From the NCBI GenBank assembly GCA_013306675.1, contig JABLUY010000039.1, forward strand, positions 1 through 64,000: DNA of 64,000 bases, given 5' to 3'. Shown one piece after another: positions 26,320 to 36,001 of this stretch (the stretch's first letter is position 1; the number at the start of each line of letters is the position of its first letter). Under the pieces are notes generated by a model, which had not been told where the DNA came from, did not search any database, and saw only the letters and a list, made by a program, of their open reading frames with translations. Position numbers and translations under genes: made by a program. Origin of the DNA: Thraustochytrium sp. TN22 (taxonomy: Eukaryota > Sar > Bigyra > Thraustochytrida > Thraustochytriidae).

Positions 26320-27260
26320 ACTCGCAGCGCCACGCCCACCTCGCCAACGCTGGCCAGCGGCCCGAGCCTGCCGCGCGTCTGGAGCACTGCTTGCCGCGCT
26401 CTGCCCTCTAGCCGCGCTCCGACTCGGAGTCGATCTCGCCGCTGCCGCGCGCCGCTGACCATGGCCAGCGCGTACGCGCGCTCGTACCCGGCCACGGAGT
26501 GCTCGACGCGGCACCGCTCAGCTGCGCTGTTGGCGCGCCCAGCGGCCGAGCCTTGCGCGCCCCGCTCCGGCTCGGAGTCGACCTCGCCGCCGCCGCGCGC
26601 CGAGTCCAGGTCCGGGTCCGGGTGGCAGACCGAGGCCAGCCCGTACGCGCTCAGGCTCAGGCTCAGGCTCAGGCTCACCTGGTGCTAGTACGGAGTCGAC
26701 CTCGCCGCCGCCGCGCGCCGAGCCCAGGTCCGAGTCCGGGTGGCAGACCGAGGCCAGCCATGGCAGCTCGTACGCGCTCAGGCTCAGGCTCAGGCTCAGG
26801 CTCAGCTCGTACTAGTACGCGCGCTCGTCCCTGGCCACGGAGTGCTCGACGCGGCGCCACTCAGCTGCGCTGCTGGCACTCCCAGCGGCCGAGCCTTGCG
26901 CGCGGCGCTCCGGCTCGGAGCCGACCTCGCCGCGCCGCGCGCCGCGCGCCGAGCCCAGGTCCGAGTCCAGCTCGTACACATGCTTAGGCTCGTATTCGTA
27001 CGCGCGCTCGTACGCGGAGAGCTTGACGCGGCGCCACTCGGCCGCGCTCTGGCGCGCCCAGCCTGCCGCGCTCCTGGCGCGTTGTGCCCCCTGGCCGCGC
27101 GCCGAGCCCAGGTCCGAGTCCGAGTGGCAGACGCAGGCAGACCGAGGCCAGCTCTTATGCGCCCAGGCCCAGGCTCAGGCTCGGGCTCAGGCTCAGCTCG
27201 TGCTGGTACGCGCGCTCGTACCCGGAGGGCGCGACGCGGCGCCACTCAGCCGCGCTTTCA
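26320..27260 (-). repeat. degenerate tandem repeat array, decayed repeat-protein gene
   Basis: Four to five irregular units of about 185-340 nt share blocks such as CGCGCGCTCGTACCCGG, TGCTCGACGCGGC, CGAGCCCAGGTCCGAGTCC and (CAGGCT)n. Read on the minus strand, each unit gives a similar text: DSDLGSARGGGEVDSEPERR, then SSAAEWRRVEHSVARDERAY. This suggests a former tandem-repeat protein, now interrupted by stops and frame changes. It lies directly upstream of the fluoride exporter gene on the other strand. The protein family is not recognised. Confidence 0.5.
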
Positions 27261-27414
27261 GCGGTGTAGTGCAGGCGCCGGAGACCGCGAACGGCGCGGA
27301 GAGGCGCGGCGCGGCGCGCGAGGCGGCGGCGGCGCGGCGGCGGCGGCGGCGCAGCGGCCGCGCGGCAGCCCGCAGGCTGGCCGGAGAGCCGGGCGCGAGG
27401 CCGCGCCGCGCTGG

Positions 27415-28578
27415 ATGCTGGAGGAGGACGAGGAGCGCGGCAAGATGGCGGCCGCCAGCACGGGCCCCGAGGCCGAGCGCAGGCCTCTGAGCCAGGAGGA
27501 GCGCGACGAGGTGCTGCTGGACGACGAGCTGCTGGCCACGAGCGGCCGCGAGAGCGTCAGCACGCTGCGCGAGGCCGAGAAGGAGGAGGCGGAGGCGGAG
27601 GCGCGCGGCGAGACCTCGGCGCTGGCCGAGGCGCGCGAGCTGGCCGCCACGCTCGCGCTCGTGGGCGTGGGCGCCATGGCCGGCGCGGCGCTGCGCGTTG
27701 GGCTCGGCTGGAACGCCGTCTACGCCTTTGACAGCTACGTCTTCGCCAACTTCCTCGGCACGCTCTGCCTGGCCGTTTGGAAGCACTACAAGCACCTCCT
27801 GTGGACGCCGCTCTTCGTCGGCGTCGGCACGGGCTTCTGCGGCTCGCTCACCACCTTTAGCAGCTGGCAGCAGGCCGCCGCTGTCCTGGTCGGCCCCACC
27901 GTCACGGGCGTCTCGCGCGCCGACCGCGCCTTCATCTGGTTCGAGACGCAGCTTGCCGGCATCGCCGTCGACGTGGCCGGCTTCGCCGCCGGCACGCACA
28001 TCGCCGACGCCCTCGGCGCCACGACGCGCGAGACGCGCGAGCGCGAGCCGCGCAAGCTGCCGGCCTCGCGCGCCACGCTCGAGACGCTCGCGCTCTCCGC
28101 GCTCGTTGTGCTCGCCGCCATGCTCGCCGTGCTCGCTGCCTTTTTCCAGGGCTCCACGCTCTTTGCGCTCTGCTGGGCTCCTGCTGGCGCCTGGGCTCGC
28201 TACTGGCTCGGCCGCCTTCTCAACGCGCGCGTGCCCTCCTTCCCGCTTGGCACCTTCGCCGCCAACGTCTTGGCCTCCGCGCTGCTCGCCGGCGCCTACG
28301 TGCTCGGCATCGCGCGTGCCACCTCCGGCTCCGTACCGTGCGACGCCCTGCAGGGCTTCATGACGGGCTTTTGTGGCAGCCTCTCCACGGTCTCCACCTT
28401 TATCGGCGAGCTCCACAGTCTGCGCCGCCGCGACGCCTACGTATACGGCATCGCCTCCGTCGTCTGCGCCCAGATTTGCATGATTCTCATCATCGGCGGC
28501 TACACGTGGGCCGACCCGGATCTCGACGCTCTCGACGACGGCGCCTCCTGCGTGTCCTCCTTTTACACCGGCGCCTGA
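27415..28578 (+). CDS. FEX: fluoride exporter, eukaryotic FEX type (two fused CrcB/Fluc halves)
   Basis: A 387-residue membrane protein. It has an acidic cytosolic N-terminus of about 75 residues, then two Fluc-like halves joined by a linker helix. The channel signature appears twice: GTGFCGSLTTFSSW in half 1 and MTGFCGSLSTVSTF in half 2, each followed by Trp/Ile-rich helices. In fungi and plants FEX channels remove cytoplasmic fluoride at the plasma membrane. The second signature has Val in place of the phenylalanine of TTFS, consistent with the known asymmetry of fused FEX halves, where one pore is degenerate. The start is the first ATG after the repeat array; an upstream in-frame extension is repeat-derived and unlikely to be real. 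Confidence 0.9.
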   Translation: MLEEDEERGKMAAASTGPEAERRPLSQEERDEVLLDDELLATSGRESVSTLREAEKEEAEAEARGETSALAEARELAATLALVGVGAMAGAALRVGLGWNAVYAFDSYVFANFLGTLCLAVWKHYKHLLWTPLFVGVGTGFCGSLTTFSSWQQAAAVLVGPTVTGVSRADRAFIWFETQLAGIAVDVAGFAAGTHIADALGATTRETREREPRKLPASRATLETLALSALVVLAAMLAVLAAFFQGSTLFALCWAPAGAWARYWLGRLLNARVPSFPLGTFAANVLASALLAGAYVLGIARATSGSVPCDALQGFMTGFCGSLSTVSTFIGELHSLRRRDAYVYGIASVVCAQICMILIIGGYTWADPDLDALDDGASCVSSFYTGA

Positions 28579-29142
28579 TCGTTGCTGTGTCGCGGGCCGG
28601 CGCTCGCGAGACGGCGCGCAAGCCGGCCGCCGGGCGAGGTTCGTCGTTCCCAGGCAGCGATGCATGCCCTTGTAGCTCTCTCAAGAGCTCTCATAGCGAA
28701 GCTCCAGCTCTAGCTAGCTAGCTAGAGCATGTCGAGAATGACCTTATTTACAGCACTGCAGCCAACTTGAGCTTGAACCCCCTTCCCCTGGCGAATAGCT
28801 AGCTTGTCCGGGACTCTCGTCGCGAGAACTGCGGCGGGCCTGGCGCGCGAGCCGCTTGCGTTCAAGCGGTGCCCGCGGCGTGGGACAGAACCGCCCTGTC
28901 CCGCCCTCTCTGGGCGACATCACGTCAGGCTTCAGTTGCGTATGGGCGCACATGGCGGCGATATGCGCTCGGCACGCATCGCGCAAGCGGCAGCAAGCGG
29001 CAGCAGGCGCGGCGGCGAGAGGGCAGCGGCAGACCTGCAAAGTCGCAGCAAGACCCCTGCACATTTCCCTCTTCGTCACGACACGACACGACACGGCACG
29101 ACTCGGACGAGACAAGACATAAGAACAAGGCAAGGCAAGGCA
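28579..29142. other. spacer with (CTAG)n and hairpin
   Basis: Holds a (CTAG)n tract at 28709-28728 and a perfect 7-bp hairpin at 28852-28869 (CCGCTTG, loop CGTT, CAAGCGG). It ends in ACACG and AAGGC short repeats just before the next start codon. No gene seen. Confidence 0.55.
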
Positions 29143-30285
29143 ATGAAGGCTGCAGTCGTGGCGCGGTTCGGAGCGCCAGATGAGGCCGTGCAGGTGGTGC
29201 AGCACCATCCGCGGCCGGAGCTGGGCTGCTTTTCGAGCAAGCTCATCGTGCGCGTGCTGGCCGTCTCGCTCAACGCGGGCGACGACATCATCCTGACGGG
29301 TCGCGCGAGGGGCTTCATGAGCGACGTGCGCTTCCCGTACGCGCTGGGCGGCGACATTTGCGGCGTGGTGGAGGAGGTAGGTCGTTGCTGCTGCCGCGGC
29401 TTCCGCGTGGGCGACCGCGTCATCGCGCAGCTGGACTTCTTGGACCCACACGGCATGGCAGAGTTGGCGCTCGTGGACAGCAGGCGCGTCGCCCACGCGC
29501 CGCGCGGCCTGTCGGCGCTCGAGGCGGCTGCACTGCCCACCGCCGGCATGACGGCGCTCGATGCCGTGGCAAAGGCCAAGATCAGGCAGGGCGACCGCGT
29601 CCTTGTGCTGGGCGGCTCGTCCGGCGTCGGCTCGCTGGTCGTGCAGCTCGTCAAGGGCGCCGGCGCGGGCTTCGTGACGGCCACCTCGCGCAACGAGGAG
29701 CTCGTCGCCTCGCTGGGTGCCGATAGGGTGCTCGACTACACAACCGCAAACTGGTGGGAGGAGATGCGCGACGTCGACGTTGTCATCGACGCCATCGGCG
29801 ACGCCGACCTCATCGAGCGCGCGACCGCCGTCGTCGCCTCGCGGACGTCCCGCGTCGTGACGGTCAACCCGTTTGGCATCGACCTCGACGTGCAAACCAA
29901 GGCCGAGGCCTGGGCCCTGGCCTGGGGCTTTATCAAGCGCGGCGTCGCACAGTGCTTCTCCAGGCCCTACAAGATGTCTGTCGTTGGCTTCAAGGTGAAC
30001 GCTTCGCGCATGAGCGCGGTCGTGCGCGCGGTTGAGTCTGGCCGCCTCCGCCCCGTGCTGGACGAGCGCTCTCCCTTTGCGTTTTCCCAGGACGGCGTTC
30101 TCCAGGCCCTCACCCTGCTCCACGCGCACGCTGGCAAGGGCAAGTTGGTGATTGAGGTGGCCGACGAGGGCGCCGAGGACGACGACGACGACGAGCGGAC
30201 AGTCTGCGCCAAGATCGCCCCGCTGCCCGGCGCCAAGGCGGGCGCTGGCCTGGCCCCTGGACCTGCGGAGGAAGAGCGCTCCTGA
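29143..30285 (+). CDS. NAD(P)H quinone oxidoreductase-type medium-chain dehydrogenase
   Basis: A 380-residue member of the zinc-type alcohol dehydrogenase superfamily, quinone oxidoreductase branch. The N-terminal GroES-like domain has VSLNAGDDIILTGRARG and PYALGGDICGVVEEVG. The Rossmann fold carries the NADPH loop VLGGSSGVGSLVVQLVKG. A second Rossmann part has DVVIDAIGD and VVTVNPFG. Catalytic zinc Cys/His residues are not evident, as usual in this branch. The closest animal pattern is RTN4IP1-like oxidoreductases; the substrate is unknown. It has an unusual acidic C-terminal tail (DEGAEDDDDDERT). The start at 29143 fits the family N-terminus MKAAVV. Confidence 0.85.
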   Translation: MKAAVVARFGAPDEAVQVVQHHPRPELGCFSSKLIVRVLAVSLNAGDDIILTGRARGFMSDVRFPYALGGDICGVVEEVGRCCCRGFRVGDRVIAQLDFLDPHGMAELALVDSRRVAHAPRGLSALEAAALPTAGMTALDAVAKAKIRQGDRVLVLGGSSGVGSLVVQLVKGAGAGFVTATSRNEELVASLGADRVLDYTTANWWEEMRDVDVVIDAIGDADLIERATAVVASRTSRVVTVNPFGIDLDVQTKAEAWALAWGFIKRGVAQCFSRPYKMSVVGFKVNASRMSAVVRAVESGRLRPVLDERSPFAFSQDGVLQALTLLHAHAGKGKLVIEVADEGAEDDDDDERTVCAKIAPLPGAKAGAGLAPGPAEEERS

Positions 30286-30494
30286 CTTGCTGCGCTCTGA
30301 TTGCAGTGACGATCTCGCGTTGCCGGGGGTCAGACTTGGAGCTGCGCCTGCGGGCGTCTGGTGGTGGGGAAGCCGCACCAGACCGCGCGCACGGCGGCAG
30401 GCTGGCCTAGCTCGCCCACCGATCGCTGATCCTACCCATTGAACAGGACCCCGCGCTTGGCGCAGCCTAACCCCCATCGCGCTGGGCTAAAAAA

Positions 30495-30752
30495 ATGCGC
30501 GGCATTCTGGGTCTGTCCAACACCGCCATCGCCGGCATTGTCATTGGCGTGATCGTCCTTGCCGGCATCCTTTTCAAGTTCCGTGGTCGCCTCATGGGCG
30601 CGGCCAGCGGCGCCGCCGGCGCCGCCAAGGATAAGACCAACCAAGCGAGGGCATACGTGAAAAACCGGAACAAGTCGGACGGCGGCATTGAAATGACATC
30701 TCCTGGCGAGGGCCGCAAAGGCGGCGGCAATAGCGTCATGGAGGCCGTCTAA
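30495..30752 (+). CDS. small single-pass membrane protein
   Basis: An 85-residue protein with one hydrophobic helix at about residues 10-28 (TAIAGIVIGVIVLAGILF). The Gly/Ala- and Lys-rich tail reads AASGAAGAAKDK. The start ATG follows a run of A. No family recognised. It is the first gene of the compact block and lies 75 nt before the glycosyltransferase. The antisense frame here is longer but looks like a shadow. Confidence 0.55.
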   Translation: MRGILGLSNTAIAGIVIGVIVLAGILFKFRGRLMGAASGAAGAAKDKTNQARAYVKNRNKSDGGIEMTSPGEGRKGGGNSVMEAV

Positions 30753-30826
30753 AGTCAAGTAAAATCTGTGGTTGTTTGCGTTTAGAGCGCGTGCGCGTGC
30801 GTGTGCCTGCCGCAGGTCAGGCAGGA

Positions 30827-31951
30827 ATGACGCGGCTGAGCGACCAGCTGGCGGCGCAGATGGGCGACTCTCGTCGGCGAGTCTTGTTCCTGGCCCTGCT
30901 GGTGTTCGGCCCGCCAATCTTGCTCTTCCTGGCCGGGCGCGGCATCGTGCTCATGCTGCAGAACAACGCGACCGGCACCGAGTTCTCACTGCAGCAGCTT
31001 GGGCGGGCGGACGCCAAGGCGGCGCGCGCGGTGAAGGCGAAGGACGGGGACGCGCCGCTGTCGCTGAGCGCGGCGGCGCCGGTGACGGCGGCGGGCGCGC
31101 CGTGGCCGAAGCGCGTCTGGGCGTACTGGGAGGACATGGATATGCCGGAGTACGAGCGGCTCTGCGTCGCGTCCTGGTACAAGTGGCTGCCGAACTACGA
31201 GATCGTGATCGTGCGCGGCTTGGAGGACCTCCTCAAGTACGTCCCGGCGGAGGACGTCCCGGGCTGCTTCGAGTCCATCCCGCAGGTGCAGCTGCGCGCG
31301 GACGTGGCGCGGTTGTTGCTGCTCAAGCACCATGGAGGCGTGTGGCACGACACGTCAATCATGCTGACGCGCGACTACGCGTGGCTGGAGGAGGTGATGT
31401 CGGTCAAGTCCTTCGCGGCCGGCGCGACGCAGGGTCAGTCGTTCCCGCGCATGCACGACAGCCGGCCGCTCTACAACGCAGTGGCGTCCGCCTTCTTCCC
31501 TTACTCGGCCAAGGACGAGTACTTTATTGAGAACTGGTGGATCGCGAGCGTGCCGGGCGGCGAGGTGGTGACCAAGTGGTCTGCCTTGTTCAACTCGGAG
31601 ATCACCGCGACGGGCTGCACGTGCAATTTCGAGGGCCGCGAGCCGCTCTCCATCCCGACCAACAACCCTTTCCCCGAGTACCTCTACCAGGCGCAGTGCA
31701 TGATGTTTCTGCAGCTGCGCGACGCCTCGCTGCGCAAGGCGCTCGCCGAGGACAGCTTCATCATTCGCGCGGAGGACGAGCCTATGTTCCTGGGCCCCGT
31801 GGACTGGGCGTTCCTGCCTTGGGCAGAGGACGCGGAGATCCCTCGCTTCACGAAGCTGGCCAATGGCCGCGTCCAGACCAAGGCCGCGATCGTGGCGGGC
31901 GGGGCCCCTGGGACGCTCGCGCGGCGGTTGTACGAGGCGGGCAGGCCGTGA
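30827..31951 (+). CDS. type II membrane glycosyltransferase (GT32/capsular-polysaccharide-synthesis-like)
   Basis: A 374-residue protein with a cytosolic N-terminus, a signal anchor (about residues 20-45, VLFLALLVFGPPILLFLAG) and a lumenal catalytic domain. Motifs of the GT32/Caps_synth fold are PKRVWAYWEDMD, RADVARLLLLKHHGG and VWHDTS. The last takes the place of the DXD metal site normally written GGVYLDTD. The C-terminal part has EDEPMFLGPVDWAF. It is expected to add a hexose to a glycan in the Golgi or equivalent; sugar and acceptor are unknown. The start is the ATG at 30827, since the in-frame upstream codons lack an ATG. Both protists and large DNA viruses carry such enzymes. Confidence 0.75.
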   Translation: MTRLSDQLAAQMGDSRRRVLFLALLVFGPPILLFLAGRGIVLMLQNNATGTEFSLQQLGRADAKAARAVKAKDGDAPLSLSAAAPVTAAGAPWPKRVWAYWEDMDMPEYERLCVASWYKWLPNYEIVIVRGLEDLLKYVPAEDVPGCFESIPQVQLRADVARLLLLKHHGGVWHDTSIMLTRDYAWLEEVMSVKSFAAGATQGQSFPRMHDSRPLYNAVASAFFPYSAKDEYFIENWWIASVPGGEVVTKWSALFNSEITATGCTCNFEGREPLSIPTNNPFPEYLYQAQCMMFLQLRDASLRKALAEDSFIIRAEDEPMFLGPVDWAFLPWAEDAEIPRFTKLANGRVQTKAAIVAGGAPGTLARRLYEAGRP

Positions 31952-32022
31952 GGGAAAACTTTCGTCAGGCGACTTTTATCGGCGTCACGTCTGCAGAGGC
32001 TCTGTGTGGGAGCGAGCGAACG

Positions 32023-33576
32023 ATGGAGCAGCTCTTCGGCGGCGACGGCATGATGGGCGCGCCGCTGGGGGGCTCCGACAGCGGCGCGAGTGCGTTTGAG
32101 TCCTTCTTCGACGCGACGGGCTTCAGTATGGACGGGGGGCGGCCCGTGGTGCCTCCACAGCCGCAGCGGCCGCCCGCGGAGCAGCTGCAGCCGCAGCCGC
32201 TGCAGTCGCAGCCGCAGCAGCAGCAGCAGCAGCAGCCCGAGCAGCTTGTGGTCGCAGTGGACGCCGCCTCGACGGGCGAGCAGCAGCCGCAGCAGCGCGG
32301 CGACGAGGCGGGGGCGGTGGAGGAGAAGGCGACGGGAGAGAAGGCGTACAGCCGCGCGATGGAGCGCGGCTCCATTGCGGCGCTGGTCATCTTTGGCATC
32401 TTCGCGATGGTGGCGCTCAAGCGCTGGAGCGTGTCGCGGCGCGAAGGTGGCGGGATGGCCTACTTGGCCGTGACGGTGGTCTTCCTGGGCCTGGCTGGCG
32501 TCGCCGGTTGGCAGCTGCGCGAGCAGCTCGCGCTCAAAGGCAGCGAGAACCAGCAGGGCGCCGGTGCGGCGGCCGGGGCCAAGGCTGCGCGCGGCGGCAG
32601 CGGCGCGACTCGCGAGGAGCGCGCGGCGCAGGGCGCCAAGGCCCGGGCGCGCAGTGGCGGCAAGGGCTCGCGGCGCTCGGCGCGGCAGGCGTCCGCCAAG
32701 GAGGTCGAGGACGCGGGCTTCGGTGCGCCGGACGGCGGGCTCGCCGTGGCGCCCGACGCGCGTCTGGGCCACCTCGCGGGCGGCGACAGCACGGCCCCGC
32801 CGCGGCTCAGCGATGCGCAGCAGCGCGAGATGATGGACCGCATGAACGGCGTCGCGCCGCAGCCGGTGTCGGCGGCGCACCCGTACATGCCCTTTGCGGC
32901 CAACTTCGGCAAGCACCTGGGCAACGCCGACGACTCGGACCAGTACTTTGGCATCGGGGACCAGCTGCAGGGCGCGCACGCGCGCCAGTGGGCGCCGCGG
33001 GAGCCGCGCGTGGCGCAGGCCAACGCGCAGGCCATCCACACGCAGGACCCGCCTCCCGGCGCGGTCAACCCGGTCCTCCAGCAGCACCCGTGGCTCGAGG
33101 AGAGCCAGAACGGCGAGCGCCTCGTGGCCGCGCCGCGCCGAGACGGGCGCCGCGAGCACCTGCAGGCGCCGGCCCGCCACTTTGACGCGACCCAGCAGCC
33201 GCAGATGCTCCAGCAGCAGGGCAAGGTGACGGAGAGCGACGTGGCCATGCTGATGCGCCAGCGCCAGGCGCTGACGCCGTACATCTCCGACGGCGGCGGC
33301 GGCCACGCGCAGCAGAACGAGGCGCCGCGCGAGCTCCCGCCCTCCATGCAGCCCATCAGCACCTCCATCCGCAGGCCGCCCCAGCAGCAGCCGGCCTCGC
33401 AAGAGCAGCTGCCGCCGCAGGGCGCAGCTGCCGGCCTCCATGGCACGACCGACGCAGAGGCGGCAGCGCCGCCTGGCGAGGACCAGCAGGTCGGCGGCCT
33501 CCTCCAGGGCTTCCAGCCCGTGCTCTCGCTCGATGAGATGAACATGACCGTGGCGCAGGCGGAGAAGTCGAAGTAA
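32023..33576 (+). CDS. Gln-rich two-pass membrane protein
   Basis: A 517-residue protein. An N-terminal Gly/Phe stretch is followed by a Pro/Gln-rich segment with poly-Gln. Two close hydrophobic helices (about 117-135, IAALVIFGIFAMVAL, and 145-163, YLAVTVVFLGLAGVAGW) form a hairpin. A long hydrophilic C-terminal region follows, containing HPYMPFAANFGKHL. The HPYMPF..NFG piece weakly recalls the N/H-MVPFFG motif of some giant-virus virion membrane proteins, but that is only a visual likeness. It starts 72 nt after the glycosyltransferase. Function unknown. Confidence 0.6.
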   Translation: MEQLFGGDGMMGAPLGGSDSGASAFESFFDATGFSMDGGRPVVPPQPQRPPAEQLQPQPLQSQPQQQQQQQPEQLVVAVDAASTGEQQPQQRGDEAGAVEEKATGEKAYSRAMERGSIAALVIFGIFAMVALKRWSVSRREGGGMAYLAVTVVFLGLAGVAGWQLREQLALKGSENQQGAGAAAGAKAARGGSGATREERAAQGAKARARSGGKGSRRSARQASAKEVEDAGFGAPDGGLAVAPDARLGHLAGGDSTAPPRLSDAQQREMMDRMNGVAPQPVSAAHPYMPFAANFGKHLGNADDSDQYFGIGDQLQGAHARQWAPREPRVAQANAQAIHTQDPPPGAVNPVLQQHPWLEESQNGERLVAAPRRDGRREHLQAPARHFDATQQPQMLQQQGKVTESDVAMLMRQRQALTPYISDGGGGHAQQNEAPRELPPSMQPISTSIRRPPQQQPASQEQLPPQGAAAGLHGTTDAEAAAPPGEDQQVGGLLQGFQPVLSLDEMNMTVAQAEKSK

Positions 33577-33623
33577 ACAACAATGATGATTCACAAGTAC
33601 GTGTCTTGGCATGAAAAGCAGCC

Positions 33624-35777
33624 TCACAGCATGCCGCCGAGGCGCAGGCGCTTCCGGCTACCGCGCGACTTGCGCTTGGGCGCGCTTCGGCCAAAGAGGG
33701 CGTGCAGGGCCGCCATCTCGGTCTCGAGCTCGGCCGCGTCCGTCGTCTCTCTCGCGAACTCGAAGTCGATCAGCTTGACGCCGCGCCGCGGGTGCAGCAC
33801 AATGTTGCGCAGCTCGAGGTCGCCGTGGAGCACGCCCGCGGCGTGCACCTTGTCCAGCGCGGCCTTTGCGCCGTCGAACGCGTTCTCGAGGATGTGCACC
33901 TTGGCGCCGGCGTCGCCCGCCTCGTCCGCTTTGGCCAGCAGCGCATGAAGCGAGTCGCCCTCGTCCGAGGTGGCCAGGACGTGGCTGCTGCAGGCCCACG
34001 ACCCGGCAAACACGAGGAACGGGATGGCAAAGCCCTGCAGGTCGCGCAGGTGAGTGTAGATGGCCGTCTCGGTGGCCAGGCCGATGTCCGCGTCCTTGTT
34101 CTCGTCCGGGTCGTCCGGAAGGATGCGCGCGCTCCATTTCTTGACCACCAGCGACATGCCACCCTCGCCGCCATCCGCTCGATCGACGATGGTGCGGGGC
34201 GAGCGTGAGATACACTCCACGCCAGGGTCCATGGGCAGCGGCATGCAAAAGTCCGCCGCGCTGAGCGGCAGCATCTCGCGCAGGGCCTTGAGAGCCTCGC
34301 TGCTGCTCATCCCGCTGCCGCCGCCTCCGCTGCCGCTGCTGCTGCTGGCGCCGGTACCGGCACTGCGGTCTGCCGTCTCCGTCGCCATCTGGTGGGCGGA
34401 CGGATCATCCTGGTCCAGCTGCCGGCAGAACCGGCGAAAGGTCTTGGTCATGGCGGAATGGCTCCCCGGGAGCCTTGATTTCCCGGCCAAGGCGTCCGCA
34501 AAGCTGGCCTTGTCACCGCCCTTGGCTTTCATCGCCTCGTAGAGCGCGCCATCTTCACTGAGACCCAAACCCGTGGCACTTGGGTCACTGAGCGCAGTCA
34601 TGAGCGTCGCAAAGTACGCCCGGCGCAGAGACTCGTTGCCTCGATCAGTCGCACCGATGCGCGGGCTCACGAAGAGCGTCCCGTCCTCATCGCGCTTGAG
34701 AAACCACGTGTAGACCGTCGTCGAGAGGACACCGTACTTGACCGCAGCGTGCACCATGTAGGTGTAGATCTGGAGCATGGGCGCCACGAATCGGATGTCG
34801 CAGTCGCGTTTCTTGTACGTTTCCCAGAGCCCGACGATGTCCTCAACCGGATCGAGGCGTACGTTGTTGCGCTCGCCGGTGCTCCGCTGGCTGGACTGGC
34901 TGCGCTGGCTGCGCTGGCTGCGCTGGGTGCGCCGTCGTGTGGACGAGGAGGACGCTTGCTGATCACCACCGTCGTCGTCGTCTTCAGTCTCGACCAACTT
35001 GTAGGGGAACACGGTCGCGGCCTTGTGCTCGTGAATGACGACCGCGACGGAGAGGTCGGAACCTCCCGCCCGGACCATGCTCGCCGTCGCGAGTGCGTGA
35101 AGCATCCCCTCCCGGGTGCGCCACGTGTCGCGCTCTGCTTGAGTGGTCGTCTTGAGCCACGCAACGTCCACGCGGCCGCCGACTCGGTTGGTCTCCTCAT
35201 AATCCAAACCGACCTTGCCCCGGATGTCCGCGTTGGTAGTCACGTCCTCGGTGTACATAAGGAGGCCGTCAAGGACCAACCGCGCAAGCTCGGCCTGGAG
35301 GCCGGCCTCCCCGCGGCCCGCATCAATTGATCCTTGCGTGCGCCACGGAAGGGTAGGCATCACCTCACTGCCGGTGCGGTCGAAGTAGAGGTCAACGTCC
35401 ATGTCAAAGGACGTCCAATTGACGACTTCCGTCGGGGAGATGCAGACTTCGTAGTCGGACCGGTCGCGCACGGTCGGGATGCGAGAGTAGTTGGAGTGCT
35501 CGCCGCGCAGGACATGGTTGCACAGCGGCTGCGCGAGCCGGGGCCACAGAGGGCCTCGGAGCTCGTCCATACCCTCCTGGAGCTCATCCGCGCGCCGCCG
35601 CTGCTCCTGCGCATCCTCCTGGAGCTCATCCGCGCGCCGCCGCTGCTCCTGCGCATCCTCCCAGTTCCGTGCCGAGCGCCGGCGCTCCTTCTCCAGCTCC
35701 TCATTTCGCAGCTCCAGCTCCCTTCGCAGCGCCGCGTCCCCACCACCGGGCACCAAGCGCGCGAGGCTTGCGCCCAT
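33624..35777 (-). CDS. PD-(D/E)XK nuclease-like plus protein-kinase-like fusion (Crinkler-type architecture)
   Basis: A 717-residue protein from the ATG at 35777. A coiled coil with a twice-repeated block (EDAQEQRRRADELQ, residues about 20-65) is followed by an alpha/beta region. That region carries GRVDVAWL and VVIHEHKAATVF (about residues 195-250), which read as the D and E-x-K of a restriction-endonuclease-like core. The C-terminal third is a minimal kinase fold with VLHGDLELRN (about 648) and LIDFEFA (about 670). Nuclease-kinase fusions occur in Crinkler-type effectors and in fungal FunK1-like kinases. The activity is untested. A longer frame to 35960 adds only Arg/Ala/Gly repeats from a GC microsatellite. 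Confidence 0.65.
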   Translation of the reverse strand: MGASLARLVPGGGDAALRRELELRNEELEKERRRSARNWEDAQEQRRRADELQEDAQEQRRRADELQEGMDELRGPLWPRLAQPLCNHVLRGEHSNYSRIPTVRDRSDYEVCISPTEVVNWTSFDMDVDLYFDRTGSEVMPTLPWRTQGSIDAGRGEAGLQAELARLVLDGLLMYTEDVTTNADIRGKVGLDYEETNRVGGRVDVAWLKTTTQAERDTWRTREGMLHALATASMVRAGGSDLSVAVVIHEHKAATVFPYKLVETEDDDDGGDQQASSSSTRRRTQRSQRSQRSQSSQRSTGERNNVRLDPVEDIVGLWETYKKRDCDIRFVAPMLQIYTYMVHAAVKYGVLSTTVYTWFLKRDEDGTLFVSPRIGATDRGNESLRRAYFATLMTALSDPSATGLGLSEDGALYEAMKAKGGDKASFADALAGKSRLPGSHSAMTKTFRRFCRQLDQDDPSAHQMATETADRSAGTGASSSSGSGGGGSGMSSSEALKALREMLPLSAADFCMPLPMDPGVECISRSPRTIVDRADGGEGGMSLVVKKWSARILPDDPDENKDADIGLATETAIYTHLRDLQGFAIPFLVFAGSWACSSHVLATSDEGDSLHALLAKADEAGDAGAKVHILENAFDGAKAALDKVHAAGVLHGDLELRNIVLHPRRGVKLIDFEFARETTDAAELETEMAALHALFGRSAPKRKSRGSRKRLRLGGML

Positions 35778-35789
35778 CCTCCCGCCCGC

Positions 35790-35850
35790 GCGCCCGCGCG
35801 CCCGCGCGCCCGCGCGCCCGCGCGCCCGCGCGCCCGCGCCCGCGCGCCCG
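35790..35850. repeat. GCGCGCCC tandem tract
   Basis: Tandem CGCGCGCCCG units immediately upstream of the start of the nuclease-kinase gene (minus strand), continuing into a GCTC run (35850-35870). Confidence 0.75.
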
Positions 35851-36001
35851 TGCGCGCTCGCTCGCTCGCTCTCCGCTTGGGTTGGCTGTCTGCTGCAAAG
35901 CCCACTCTCCCTCCCTCCTTGCGGCCACGGTGGCCTGCAGCCTGAGGTGGGCGCGTGCAAGAGAGAACGAGTGGGAGAACAGGTTTTGTTCCATTGTTCT
36001 G

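Noticed and set aside
30432-30917. 161-codon minus-strand ORF over the small membrane protein gene
   Set aside because: The plus-strand frame has a clean start and a classic membrane helix; the minus frame shows no domain.
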